Positions 37,901-50,357 of a stretch of 64,000 nt of DNA are shown piece by piece. A model generated the notes under the pieces. That model worked only from the letters and a program-made list of their open reading frames with translations. It searched no databases and was not told where the DNA came from. The position numbers and the translations under genes were made by a program. The stretch's first letter is position 1; each line of letters begins with the position of its first letter. Source of the DNA: Aquilaria yunnanensis (lineage: Eukaryota; Streptophyta; Magnoliopsida; Malvales; Thymelaeaceae); the NCBI GenBank assembly GCA_039654915.1, contig CM077594.1:11002001-11066000 (forward strand), in the 5' to 3' direction.

Positions 37901-40459
37901 CAAGAACAGCACTAACCAGTGCCAGTTCAGAATAAAAAGCAGTGATAATAGAATGAGCACCATAAAGCCCTCTCTTTTTTTTTTTTTTTTTTGTTTTCAG
38001 ATCAAAACCTTAAAAACTTTGAAAGGTGACACAGCCTGAAACTCTTCCTTGAAGCTAGCCACTATCAAGAATGTTCCTGAATTCTTGAAAGCTAGGCCCC
38101 AAGGCTATGTTGCCACTGGCAGTTGAGGAGAATATGATAGGTATTGGTTGGTAGAGAAAATGGAGAAATGAACAGGAGAAAAATTGTTTAATCTAATGTT
38201 AAGCTACATTGTAGGAATACATGCATGTTAAGGCAACATTAGATTGAGTCTTTTTTCCCCCATTTCATCCTCCCTACCAAACAAATCTTAATAAATTTTT
38301 TCCTTCAATGTTCAAAAGGAACAGCTATTTCACCAAACCCTTTATCTTTTCAAGGTTATCTATGACTAGGACCCCTCCTGAAGCTGCTTTCCAGAAATTC
38401 GAGCACTTGTTTATGCAATCTTCAAATCCAGATAGCCTTGCAGGGTAAAATGGCTTTTCCACTATTGTAATCATCCATCATTATAAGCTCGTATTTACAT
38501 TCTCTGCTTCCTATTTCTGTTCATCTTTCATACTGTTCAGCCAAAAGAATAGACAGAAAGAAATAGGAGAGCACAGAATAATTACCGGAGGGAGATTTTC
38601 AGTAAGCTCATAAAAAAATACATAAATAAAAGATGGGATCCACATATGTAGGATAAAGGTCTCTAATCTCATATGTAATAGAACGAAGGGAAAGTTTTGA
38701 TGACAATGAGAATCCTAAAACAATCGCAAAGAAAGATTTAAAAATACAGAATTTTCAAGTAAATGAATCATCTGCAAAATTAGATGATTTTGCATTGAAT
38801 GATCCTCCCGAGACTAGATCAGATACGAATTCTTTTTCTTTTGGACAAAAAATGGACTACATATGAACCTAGACCCAATTGTATCAGCACAAATCAAATG
38901 TCACTTCTATAACAAAATCATTACCATTTGGAGACCTTCTCGTTCAAGCATTAATGATGACTGAACTTGCAACTGGATTGCAGCATAAAACTGCTTTTCA
39001 CCTATGAGCTTCTCTATCCGAGCTGGAACCTGAGGAACAAGTAACAAATCAGAATCATCCATCTTTTATTCAATAGTCAGAATTTTTCATCCTACTGCAA
39101 CCGGTATCAAAATACATATGAACAATCTAGAATGGAAAAACAAGATTCACAAGTTCAAGTCTAGGTTACAAAAGTAAAGTGGTCCATGCAATTCTTTTGC
39201 CGGGTAGAAGTGAAGTTCAAATCAAACATAAACCGATTAACATAAGATATTAAAAGATCAAAGATACCAATTCACCGACCTTAGCTATGCCCTCAATCTG
39301 ATCTAACAATGCAATTATGTGTCGCAATGTGACAGATCGATACCATAGCTGGTGCAATTGTTTATTCCTTGCAGCAAGGCATTTCTTGGCATCAGCCAAA
39401 TCAAGCTTCAAGTCAGCAATTTTTTCAGTGGACTCACTGAACAACCTTAAGATCTGACAATAAAAGAAAACATACAATAATAATAATAACAACAACAATA
39501 AGGTGGTGCAGAAAACAGAACGCAGCTCTTGTAGACAAGGTAAAAATTACCTTACAAGAGATTTTGCAGTACAACTAAATGTTGCTAGTGACTCACAAAA
39601 TCATAAAATTCCCATATATTATGATAGAATGCAACATCACGACCACCAACAAAGAATTGAAGCATTAAAACAATATTAAGTCTAGCAATGCTCTTGAAAA
39701 CTGAAATTAAAGCAAATGAGCAATGACAATTAAAGAAAATGAGCAATGAAACTTCCTAATACATAAACAGAGGAAGAACTTCAATTCTAGAAGGTTACAA
39801 ACACTTGAACGAACCCCAGGATACTGTAAAGAACAGGATTTGAACAGTGGTACTGCCATGACAACTTGCATTAAACACCAAAAGAATAAAAAGTTGCCAG
39901 TCATGAGTGGTCCAAAAGAGTATAAATATAATCCTTAAGAAACCTGGGAATAGTTTTGAATTGCTTTGTTGAACCCACTGTGGTAAGCATGCACAACTTC
40001 ATCCACAATATCCTCAACAACTTCACTCTGTTCCTTTAAGATTCGGATTTCACCTTCCCGATCATGTGATGTCAATATATGAACAACATGAGGTAGTGAA
40101 TCAAAGCGTGCCACTGCCCAACTCTCATTTATTTTTGAAAGCTCATCCCTTAAATACTGCAGTTAAAGACAAAAATCATAGAAAGTGAGATGAGATTGTT
40201 ACGGGAAAAAAACCAACCCTCATTCTTCTATTTTAAGCTCAGAAGTTGATGAGTTATTTATAAGCCGGTGTTAACACTAAACCACCAATAATATCCACTC
40301 CAACTGGAGGGATAGATAGTATGGTAATCATATAAAAAGTCACAAATTTCAAGCAGTTACCAGACAACAAATCAATGTCACAATATATGAACCTAAATAC
40401 GAGTGAATTAAGCTTACTTCTTTATCTGGTGGAATGGGCAAGCCATCAAACATCCCCAT
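22908..40459 (-). CDS. SEC8: Exocyst complex component SEC8 (EXOC4 orthologue), 26 coding exons
   Basis: Tethers secretory vesicles to the plasma membrane as part of the octameric exocyst. Joining coding exons gives 1038 residues, close to the roughly 1050 of the Arabidopsis protein, with MGMFDGLPIPPDKE at the start and QILSR at the end. Exons (minus order): 40459-40418, 40156-39944, 39453-39280, 39029-38925, 37287-37178, 36951-36817, 35601-35472, 35376-35270, 34311-34004, 33915-33752, 33619-33504, 33320-33250, 32132-32023, 31943-31894, 30545-30445, 29785-29673, 27860-27753, 27653-27456, 26954-26869, 25268-25082, 25003-24926, 24236-24135, 24018-23944, 23319-23224, 23135-23086, 22995-22908. 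Phases agree throughout. Landmarks are the coiled-coil N-terminus, QLHQLWYRSVTLRHI, LAVSPVSPVMAP and MPFEALLAF. Introns 11, 15, 19 and 24 need GC donors. A stretch of about six residues between exons 12 and 13 is shorter than in Arabidopsis. It would be a low-copy housekeeping gene. Confidence 0.95.
29823..29842. repeat. (GT)n microsatellite
   Basis: Ten GT repeats within SEC8 intron 15, likely length-variable between individuals. Confidence 0.95.
29916..30028 (+). mobile_element. TRIM-type LTR remnant with primer-binding site
   Basis: A 101-bp TG...CA repeat (tgttagatcccacat ... tttaaca) is followed directly by tggcatcagagc, one base from the initiator-Met PBS tggtatcagagc. A TATA-like tctatataatg lies inside. 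No second LTR was found nearby, so it is a partial TRIM inside SEC8 intron 15. Confidence 0.75.
31653..31675. repeat. Run of 23 G
   Basis: Uninterrupted G homopolymer in SEC8 intron 14, C-rich in the transcript sense. It may be a real variable tract or partly a sequencing artefact. Confidence 0.9.
38145..38283. mobile_element. Fold-back MITE in SEC8 intron 4
   Basis: Imperfect inverted repeats of about 50 bp (ggttggtagagaaaatgg...aatctaatgtt against aacattagatt...ccctaccaaac) enclose about 30 bp. No clear target duplication, so the superfamily (hAT or Mutator) is open. Confidence 0.6.
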
Positions 40460-40875
40460 TTCAAGCCGTCAACCGGAGCTTAACCTTGAAGCTAACACAG
40501 GCCACCAATACCCAGTTCAAGACTCCTGGCTCAAGAATTAAGCAAAGGAAAACAAGAAGCATCGAAATCAACGCACACGGAACAAACCGAACGCTAACAA
40601 TGTCATAGAATTGAATCATACTAAAATATTTGGAAAAGAAAAAAACACAATTGAATCCCAAATCCCTTCCCAGTGCAGTTTGAAAACGTTCTTAACCGAA
40701 AGGATACAAATAAGAAGTAATCCAGATCACCATGTAGAACGAAATCTTCAGTTATTAAGAACAGGAACGAAAAAAACACGCGTCAGCAACTTGTGAACTG
40801 AGAAATGCTGATCAGAAATACCTGGGAGGTAAAGGTGTAGCTTGGGCACTAAATTCGCGATTTATATAACAAAGT
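40460..40875 (-). promoter_or_regulatory. SEC8 leader and core promoter
   Basis: Sequence upstream of the SEC8 ATG. A TATA-like gttataaa variant (gttatataaa, minus strand) lies at 40861-40870, about 400 bp before the ATG, so a leader of that size, possibly spliced, is expected. No other regulatory site is identified. Confidence 0.4.
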
Positions 40876-41140
40876 GTTCGGATTTTAGATCTCTAGAAGC
40901 CAAAGAAATGTCAAAATCTTGAAAAGAGAAAGAGCACGAACAAGACGCTCACGAACATGAAGTTGCTGGATTAGATTCATCTTTCTCATACTTCTGCTGC
41001 GCAAACGCTTCGGAAGCCACTAAACGTTTGTCAAGCACCTCAGTTGGCTTCTAAACTTTATTTAGATTCAGTTAAGCCCCAGAAATCGGGTAAAATGTTC
41101 AAACTAAAAAAAGAGGTGAGTATTCGGTTGGTTTTGAAAC

Positions 41141-41698
41141 GGCCTAAAACACCTTTCACTCCCTAAACTTTTCCAACCCAGACACTTACATCCTAAATTT
41201 TAATTTAGGCTCATTCACCCCCAAACATTTTAGAAATTAGTACCTTTTACCCGGCTCACTTAAATGGCTATTTATATTATATGAGGATCGAAAGAAAGAT
41301 GAAACAGAAGATGAAGGACTAACTAAGTTATTTTTCTGACATAAACCTCTAGTCATGAAAATGAGTTGGGTACTAAAATTAAATAAATCATATTTTGATG
41401 CAAGATGCTAGTTGGATCATGTAAATTATACAGAGTTTATAGTTTCTTAAATTGCTCGAATAGAGAAGATTGAAGCAGATATCAAAATAATTGTAAAAGT
41501 CTGAGTCAAATGGGTAGTTAGCTCTTCATCTTCTGTTTTATCGTCATTTCAGTCCCCATATAACTTACATAGCCATTAAGTACGTCAAGGTAAAAGGCAC
41601 CAATTTTCAAAGTTTGAGGGATGATAGAACCCGAGTCAAAATTCAGGGGTAAAAAGTTCAAGTTTGCAAAGTTTAAGGGGTAAAAAGGTCTTTGGCCA
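41141..41698. mobile_element. Mutator-like element 1 (non-autonomous)
   Basis: Inverted ends of about 140 bp: ggcctaaaacacctttcac...gtaccttttaccc at left and its diverged complement at 41570-41698. Flanks ttttgaaac (41132-41140) and ttttaaaac (41699-41707) give a 9-bp target duplication with one mismatch. 558 bp, with no transposase. Confidence 0.75.
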
Positions 41699-41725
41699 TT
41701 TTAAAACAAAAAAATAGGTGTCCTG

Positions 41726-42991
41726 GGGCCAAAATACCTCTTCAGCCCCTGAACTCGATTGACCGGTAAGATACTTAACCTCTAAAACTTCAACTCAATC
41801 CAACTCAATTTCTGAACTTGATTAAGTGGCCCAATCAACCCTTTAATTATCATGTGCGAGTCACGTGAGGGAATAATGTCTAACACCATTTTCCAATCAT
41901 TTGTGAGTCAAAATAAAAGTAGGAAAGTGATGGCTATTTCACGGGGGATGGGCTTCAAGAAAAACAAGTTGAAGTGAATAGGGAAAATGACAAAGAAGAA
42001 TGCATTCACCCCACTCTATTTTGCTTGAGAAAAACAAGTTAAAGTGATGAACTATGGTTTGTAAGAAGTTGCTAGAATATTTTTGTCATTGATCAAGTTC
42101 ATAACTTCTGGTCTGATAAGACTAGGTGCTCATTACTGATTCTCTGTATATAATCTCCCAATTGGAATTAAATATTTGTCGAGTTTTCCTCTTCTTAAAG
42201 TTAGTGATGATATTTGTTTCTTAAATGTAGTCAAAGTAGAGATCACTTAAAGAATCATATAGCCAAATGTTATTTGTATTTCATGGACTTTGATAGAACT
42301 AATATATCTATGGATTTGAATTATTATATAGCTTAATTTGGATTTTTGGAGTTTATAACTCTACAGCCCAAACACAATTGTAAAGTGCTCTTGAAGTCAA
42401 TAGGAAATCCAAACTTAATTCCAAGAAAACTTGAAACAAAGTAAACAATAATGCAAGGTCTAACCACTACTTATCCATAGATTAATTCCAATAAGAACAC
42501 AACTTCTCAAATATAAACTTATTGTCCTTATGAAGGAGAAGAAATCGATTAAATCGAAGCTTCTAACACATCACCTAATATGTGAATTGCAAGGTCCAAC
42601 CACTGCTTCCCCATCGGACATTGCTACTCCACCGTAAAAATAAAAAAAAAAAACAAGAATTGGAGACACTTGGACTTTGTTGTTTGACCATTCGGCATCA
42701 TTGGAGGGAGACAGAGCAATCTATTGGGGAAAATGACAGTGGAACAACTAGGATTGGAATTTCTAATTGCAATTGAAATAGTATGAGGTCGCTCGTTTAT
42801 TCCATAATCCTGACACACAAAAGATTGGAAAACGGCATTACACATTAATCCATCACTTGACTCCATATAATAGTCAAAAGAGTTGACCAGACCACCTAAT
42901 CAAGTTTAGGGACTGAGTTAAACTGAGTTGAAGTTTACACGGTTAAATATCTTGGTTAACTAAGTTCAGCAACAAAAGGGGTATTTTGACC
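41726..42991. mobile_element. Mutator-like element 2 (non-autonomous)
   Basis: Terminal inverted repeats of about 110-120 bp (gggccaaaatacc... and ...ggtattttgacc) with a perfect 9-bp target duplication ggtgtcctg at 41717-41725 and 42992-43000. The 1-kb interior has no coding similarity that I recognise. Confidence 0.85.
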
Positions 42992-43232
42992 GGTGTCCTG
43001 AGTATGTTTTGGATTGAGTTGAAAAATTACTACATATAGTTTTATTAATTTTTATTCCAGAATTAATGTTATTTAAAAATTCACCCTCTATTTTCTTAAT
43101 AATCATTTAAATAAAAGTTTTATAAGGTGATTAATTTTTTCATAACAAATATAAAATAATTAAAAATACTTTAGTTTTTCCAAAAAATATTTTAAAAATA
43201 CTTTTTGGCTTGTTAAATTGTGGACTTTTTTT

Positions 43233-44243
43233 TTAAATAAGGCTCATAGCCAATCTATTGATTGAAGATAAGAGCTTTAAAAAGTCAATAGGGCATAACC
43301 AAGTCTTGAAAGAACAACCTAAATATTTCGAGCCCTTACAAGCACCAAAATGAACAACCTTATTAGCTAAGTGACAAACATGCAAAAATAAACACGATGT
43401 AAAAAAGTCCCTAAAAGGAAGCCTCAATAATAGGAGTTCCAAAATAAAGCAAATAACGAAAATAGGAGCTATTAAGCTCTGAGATTAACATTTGTAAATC
43501 TGACTCCACCAACACTAATCATAACTCTTTTCTTTTGGCTTTCTTGATGCCCAATAAAATAGTCACTGCTTTCAGGTACAATGGATTTGAACCCAAGTAA
43601 GGACACAAACTGAACCTACTCCTTATGATCACCAAACAAGGCTAACAATTGTCTGCCCTTGATCTTTATGCCAAGCCACATCCACTTTCAATTTAGTAAA
43701 CCTTAAAGGAGGTTTGGTCCATTTGGCTAGTTCTTTGCCCATTACCTGAGAAAGATGTTGGGTAATGGAATTCACCTTTTGTTAACTATCTAGCTATGCA
43801 CAAATGCTGAAATCCACTCGGGAAAAAAGCTAATAGACTAACTCATGCACAACCTTTTTTCAATTGAACCAAATGGACCATGAGAAAACTACAAATTTGA
43901 TCGCTTTCACATCCTCCCCATGACATAAGGCATGAAGGCTATTGCACTAGTCCTCAAAGACTGTAGGAATGTTAAGGCTAAGCAACCTACCAATTGCTCG
44001 CGAAAAATAGCACTCAAAGATGTGAAAGGGTAAACTCTTCCATGCATTCACAGACAGGACATAGTTGTTGCACTTGGATCCCCCTTTACTGTAAGTTGCC
44101 TTTAGTGGGCAAAATGTTGGCGCATGTATGCCAAAAGAAGACATGCACCCTTGGTGGGAGGCTCTGACCACATAACTCCTGTCACGCGAGAGACCTGAAT
44201 TCGATCCCTGGTAATAATGTAAAAAACTTTGTTTTAAACACAA
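43233..44243 (-). pseudogene. LINE (non-LTR retrotransposon) 3' end, decayed
   Basis: Minus-strand frames interrupted by stops show a reverse-transcriptase zinc-binding tail (CPLKAT...HIFECYFSRAIGRLL, then VVFSWSIW) followed by an RNase H-like start (PPLRFTKLKVDVAW). That order is typical of the end of plant L1-type LINE ORF2. Several stops and frame breaks show that it is dead. Confidence 0.65.
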
Positions 44244-46560
44244 GAATTTTAAATTTTGTAACCTTTATTCAGTCGAAAGTGTACGGTGTTGTTGTGTACA
44301 AGTGGCAAATACGGGTGTCATCCCAGGAGAAAGTTGTGAATCTAAATAAAAACCAAGTCTCAATTACACTTCTAACCAAGGTTATTAAAAATGTGTCCTA
44401 AAATGTAAAAACATACGTTTTATGTTTTAAGAAGTGAAAATCATTTCAGAACGTAGCAGAAATGTTCTTACCAATAGAAACATAAGGTATTTGAGTTCTT
44501 ACATTGCCACCGGGTCCAACAAATGTTAAAACTTCTTAAACTTGGGCTTAAAGCCCTGTTCCCCACAATGAGTAAAGAGGTTACCTTAGCTTTAAATGGG
44601 TTAGGTGGCCTTTTTATATAGCCTCTAGCTTTTAGATTCTCCTTTTTGTTGCCTCCATGTAGGATTAGAAGACCACAACATCGCAACAACTTCACCCACT
44701 ACCTCAGCTCATCTTCATCATTTGCGGATTATCTCCACTCTTAAGTACCAAAGATCAAATGCGGGCTTCTCATGGGGGATGAAAGACCGCCATTGTGAGA
44801 AAGTGCTCTAAACCCAAAAAGGTTTCGGCCAACTAGGGATTATCCATCTCCTGTGTGTCGAAACTGAAGCCAAGCTTTACTCTTCCAAATTGTCCTCTTT
44901 GACATTCTTGCTCTGTCGATTTTTGTTGTTCCCCTTCTGTTGCATCTAGGCCATATACCGGCCAATGTCCAAAGCCCAAGATTTCGCTTGTAGAGTAAGG
45001 CCAGCGACAGCAGAGACAAGTTGGGGATAGCGGCCATGGCGAAAAAGGTTGTCTGATTTTTTTCCAATTTGAACTCTAATGGCTAAACATAAAAAATGCA
45101 ATCTAATTAATGTCTCATTGTCAGATAAGTACCCTATGTTATCCATTTTTCCAAAAAGACCATCCAAAATTTTTTCAAAAACAAAAGTATTTCTATTTTC
45201 AACTTCAACTGAATTGACAATACATTTAAATCCTAATTTCTACGCTATATGTATATGTATCACACTTTCTTTATGCTATATATATTAGAGTATTAGTAAA
45301 TAAAAATATTGTGAGACAAAAGCTTTCAAATGTATTAGATGGTTATATTTTTTTTTCCTAAAAGTTTTTTTGTAAAGTCTTACGACTTTATATTTTTTTT
45401 TTATGATTTTACGACTGTGGAAAAACCAAAACGACTATAGGTAAAATCCTAACTTTGATAACCTTTGCTCCTAACTATAGATAAATTAAAAGTTAACTAG
45501 TGCTAAATGAGGGATTAAACTAGTTGAGTTCTAAGGTAGTGATTGAGGACTAGTACCATAAATGAAAAATGATATGCAAATGAGTGAAATGCAATAGAGA
45601 ACTAATTAGGTTTAACTAAGATTGAATTAATTTGAGTAAGAAGACTACCTCTTTAGGATTTCACCTTTTAACTTGCTACCTTAGTCAATTGAGGCACAAA
45701 GATACCAATTTCCTATGTGGTGTGAGGATTTGAGCTTTAAAACTCTCTTTCCCAAGACCAAGTTTTGCTTACCTAAGATTAACCATGGTATCTCTCAAGC
45801 TCATTTGTTAATCTAAGATGGATTATAACCTACAACCAATTCAATTACCTAATGGGTTGAATGATTATCTTTAATCACTATTGGCCATCATGCTCTACTT
45901 TCCTTTTCCACTTCTCCACTTTATTTCTCAAGAACTAATTGAGATTATAAAATGTCTGAAGTGGCCAATCAACACACATGAATTAAGCACAAGAATAAGC
46001 AACACAAGAAAATCAATTTTCGAAAGAAACTTTAAATCAATTTTAAAATAACAACTATCAAGAGATCCATCTTAGAGAGATGCAAAAAATCTACTCTATG
46101 TCCAATCTAGCAACAAACATCATGCTAGAGCTTTAGAAAACCATAAATAAATACAAGAGAGAAATGAGGAGAAAGAACCAATAAAACCCCTAGAAGCTTA
46201 AGTTTCCTTAGCTTTCAAGATTCTCTTTAGCACCTACAAGCAAGCTCCAAGAAAATGTCTTCAATGGTGGCTTTCCAAAAGAAAGATAAAGATGGAGGTG
46301 GAGGTGGATGAAAACCTAGCATTCTTTAAAATGTTCCAGCTACTAATCTTCTTTAGACTCTTCCAAAAATTGTCCTCTTGTCTCTCCAAACTTTTTGGAT
46401 AAGATCTCTCATCCAATAGCAAGCTAGAATTCAAATATGGAGATGAGGAACCACATTTTCTAGATATAATGGCACCACATCACCAAAATAGGGAAAAAGG
46501 TGGTGTCGTATCAGTAAAGTGTCAAACAACAGCACCGCATTTCCGCCCCATTGGGGATGC
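44244..46560. mobile_element. Non-coding retroelement-like region, split by a Mutator-like insertion
   Basis: 44244-44377 and 45468-46560 read as one non-coding repeat (gtgtacggtgttgttgtgtac ... gatggaggtggaggtggatg) with no ORF, interrupted by the element at 44378-45467. The text resembles untranslated parts of plant LTR elements, but I could not define LTR ends. Confidence 0.35.
44378..45467. mobile_element. Mutator-like element 3 (non-autonomous, nested)
   Basis: Short inverted ends aaggttattaaaa / tttgataacctttg. Flanks cttctaacc (44369-44377) and ctcctaact (45468-45476) form a 9-bp target duplication with two mismatches. 1090 bp. The interior holds minus frames without known domains. 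Confidence 0.6.
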
Positions 46561-48460
46561 GTTGTTGGTAAAAAGTAGAGATGTCAATGAGTCGAATTTG
46601 GGTTGAATGAGGATATTCCCATATCCTACCCATGACCTAAATGCTTTACTCGCCTCCTACTCATCACTCGTCGGGTGGATAATTTTTACATTCATATCCT
46701 ATCAATTTTTAGACTAGTTAGATTGGGTAAAATCCATCTACCCACCACATCTCAACAACCATAATTTTATTGAGTCACGTCATGTCTAATATTACATTTG
46801 TTATTATTAAAAACATTCATTATACCTTATTTATTAAAGCAACTCAGGTTTGTTTTTAATTCTATATATATATATATATGATGAAAAAAGAAAAACCATA
46901 TCTAACCCAAACCCAATCAATTGCTAAAAAAATCTGATCTATCAAATCAGATGCAATAGAATGCCCATCAAATTGGATATACATTGACATCTTTAGTAAA
47001 AAGTTGGGCTTTCGAAACTTCACAACATTGGTGATGCATTGCCATAGGCAATTTGCTAGGTTGACTCTTTCATGCCTAAATTTTGCTTCGCTTGCTCCCG
47101 TTTTGTTCCGGCACTTCCACAATACTTTCCAACCTACATAAAAAAGGAATAAAGCTAGAAATAATAAAAAAAATGTGGCATCAGTTGATAGAAATTAAAT
47201 ATCAAAGTTGACAAAAAGTCAACTAGTTTGACTAATAAATTATAGACCAAAAAATATCCAATGCTAAAATCCTGACGGCACAAAGGGATCTCTGCCATAA
47301 AGTAAAGCATGAGCAAGAGAGTAAGCTAACTTAACAATGAATTGACTGCTATCTATCAGGCCCTAAGTGAACACATCCTTAGTAAATCTCAAATTTAAAT
47401 AGATATCTTTGATCAATTTTAATTAGTATACAAGTTAAGTGAAAAATTAATAAAAAATAAGAACAATCTGTTAAATAATTCATTACGTAATCTATCCCAA
47501 GTTGTAGAGTTTCAATTGGCATTATTATTCCTTTTGAATTTCATAGTGTTGTTTTTTCCGGAGAAAGGGTGGAAAGAGAGGAAGACTATATATGATGGCA
47601 AGCTATAGATCAAATTTGGATTACCTTACCTATTACACTGGATAGAATTAGAAAGAAAGCATTCACCAATTGGACTAAACTTATTTGGCTAATTAGATAA
47701 TCTAAAAATTTAGCTAAAAATGCTCAATTTGGTGTTTTATTAAATTGCATAGATTAGTAATTGCATAGTTCATATATGAAGTTTGTGTTTCTTTTTATGA
47801 GATGTAAAATATTGTATAGATAAATTCATTAGTACAAGGTCTAGTTGGTTAACCAATTCAAGATTATTTCCATGATGAAGGGCTGGTGGGGAAACAAAAC
47901 CATGCCGCTTCTAAGGGTGAAACAAGTCAATGGTGAACATGGTTTCGTATTTGCTCCCCCAGTCCCCCATAAAGAGAATCACAGTTGTGGGCCTGTAAAA
48001 TATAATATGACATATCCTTAAAATTGGTCTAATTCTCGTATAAAACCTAGATTAGAGTTTAGAAAAAAAAAACACACCAAACTTTATAAGATTTATAGGT
48101 ATACCCTTGACTATTTCAATAAAAATTTGCCAAACTAGTTTTGTAAGGCAACTTTTTGTAAAAAGTATATTTGCAAGCCTATAATTATCAGTTTTATCAC
48201 AACTATTATTGTTATAGCACACCAACATTATTACACGGAGCAATACTTATTTATCTATGAATAAACAGGTTAAAGGCCAAAGACAAGATTTGAAGTTATA
48301 TTGGCCTAAGAATAACTAGGTTTATAAGGAGATGAAAGCGGGTTGAAATTGGAAAGTTTGAAGAGTGGCTCAGGCATTTGTGGACTGGGGAGAGGAAGGA
48401 GCTTCTGATTTTTAAAGGGGTTGCTAGCCAAGTTATTGCTAATCCAGGCTATTGCTAGTT
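46561..48460. other. Intergenic DNA, nothing recognised
   Basis: AT-rich sequence, including a (TA)n tract near 46863-46880. No gene or element boundary was found on either strand. Confidence 0.5.
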
Positions 48461-48897
48461 CTAAGTGATAGCCAAGTCCTCGCTAGATTGAGATGATGAG
48501 TAACTAAAATTTCCTGAAAAATATTTTATTTCTTAAAAAAAAAAGAAAAATAAAAAAAGTCATAGATCACGATGGTAAATTGTTACTATTTTTTTGCTAG
48601 ACATTTAGTGATGGTTTAGTTATTGCTAAACTTAGTGATAGTCTAACTGTCTCTAATATGACCATCATTAATATCAATCCCCAATTTATTGATAGGCTGG
48701 CCGTCACTATTTTTTACCAGATATTTAGCAACTGTTTAGTAGTTGCTAAACTTAGAGATGATCCGAACATCATTAATGCCAATTCCTTATGTAGCGATGG
48801 TCGACCTATCACTATTTTTTTGTTGGACATTTAGCGACAATTTAACATACTAGTTTGCTACAGGTTTGGACTATTGCGAAATGTTATTTTTTTAGTG
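48461..48897. mobile_element. CACTA-like end with subterminal repeats
   Basis: Repeated tttagcaac/tttagtgatgg/tttagcgac motifs in both orientations lead to a terminus ...ttttttagtg at 48897, whose complement starts CACTAAAAAA. Dense subterminal repeats plus CACTA ends are typical of CACTA (En/Spm) elements. The other end was not found. Confidence 0.5.
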
Positions 48898-49819
48898 GTG
48901 AATTTCATTATAGATTAAGATAGATTGTCATGAATGATGAAGCAGTCCAGGCTCTATCGTCCAGCACCCACCCAATACACAAACTGACTCCAATCTTGTT
49001 TGACTATAGGTCTTTAATGCAGCAACTCCAAGTTTGGAGCTTGAGAGGCATCTTTCACTATGAGAATCAAGTTGCAGTCGACTTTCTAGTCTTGGATTGG
49101 AGTTGAAACACAATGAGAATGATTGATACTTGTGTGCAATATGATAATGAGAATGATGATAAATAAAAAGTTAGCTAGTTAAGGGGAGTAACCATTGGCA
49201 ACAAATAAAAAGGGCACAATGGATACAAGAGTAAGGCTTCTATAGATCATATACAACAATTTATCCATTTCACCTTTTTCGCTTTTATTTTGAACTATTT
49301 CATGTTTTTAATTATTTGGCCCCTTAACTTTTTCATATAGTTTTAGGAGGTTGTGTCATTTAATTTGGGTAAAAGTCATATTTAGTCCCCTAACTTTAAG
49401 GGTCGTCATAATCTGGTCCCTTAACTTAAAAAGTGACTCTTAAAGTCCCCTAATTCAACTTAAGTGTCATATTTTGGTCCCTACCTTTAGTTCAACCGTT
49501 ATTTTGGATGGAAATTGCCTATGTGACACGTATATTATCACGTGGCAGTCTTTTTTATGATAAAAAGTAATTAGATTGGAAGAATAATAAAGTTTAAGCT
49601 AAAATTGACATAAAAAGTAATTTTAGAGACCTAAAAGGATAGTTAACCCAATCTTCCCCAATCTTCAATTCGAATGTCGCCGCCCCTCTCTGATTCGATC
49701 GACACTACCGCCCCTCTTCCTCTCTCCACTGACGCTCCATCTTCCTTCTTCCCGACCAACACTCCACCTTCCTTCCTTCATCCACAGCCCTACCAGTCAC
49801 AGCTCCACCTCTAGCCTAC

Positions 49820-50002
49820 CTCTTATCCGTCAATCCCCCAACCTTTGCCGCTTTCTGGGATAGAAATTGCTCCACCCCATCCAGCACCAGCCGCGCTGGA
49901 TCAACAGCCTTCGCCAAAGCATTCGGTATCTCTGCTCTTAGGGAAACTGACTCTTTTCATCTGGAAAAAATGAATCTAACCAACTCCCCGGCTTCCATTT
50001 GA
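49820..50002 (-). pseudogene. FRIGIDA-like fragment, middle part
   Basis: Minus-strand translation reads LRAEIPNALAKAVDPARLVL, then DGVEQFLSQKAAK and LTDKR, the conserved middle region of FRIGIDA-like (FRL) proteins, with a TGA inside the first 15 codons and TAG right after LTDKR. It sits within the Pack-MULE and continues the N-terminal fragment after a short degenerate stretch. It cannot make a full protein. Confidence 0.8.
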
Positions 50003-50132
50003 TACGTCACTGCAACGATTCCACAAGGTTTCTAGAACCCCTGGGTGGGTTCTGAAATTCCTCGAGGGTAGTGCATTTCAGAGACTTGATACGGTTCGCA
50101 GTGGAGGATTCGTGGTCAGGGATGGAGGATTC

Positions 50133-50357
50133 TCAGGCAGAGATGGAATCTAAGGTTTGGAAGGAAGTGGAAGCGAGACAGAAGAATTTGGAGTTGAGGG
50201 ATTGGGATTTCTGAGAGAGGGAGTCTTGGAGGGAGGCGAAGTGGGAGGTGAGAGAAGTAAATAACTGGGTGTAAGTGGACAGGATTGTCTTCTGGGCTTC
50301 GAGGTTGTTGAAGAATTTCTGGGCACGTTCCGTCATGTTGGTGAGCTCCGTCGACAT
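50133..50357 (-). pseudogene. FRIGIDA-like fragment, N-terminal part
   Basis: A 74-codon frame starting MSTELTNMTERAQKFFNNL, followed by TILSTYTQLFTSLTSHF and SLSQKSQSLNSKF. This is the coiled-coil N-terminus typical of FRL4-type FRIGIDA-like proteins, which belong to the FRI complex family acting on FLC-type flowering repressors. A stop follows at once; further similarity (ESSIPDHESS) continues in frame after it. Truncated copy captured by the Pack-MULE. Confidence 0.8.

Noticed and set aside
44130..44225. tRNA gene or SINE suggested by gaattcgatccctgg
   Set aside because: The B-box-like text is present, but no cloverleaf or clear A box could be built, and it abuts the LINE remnant.
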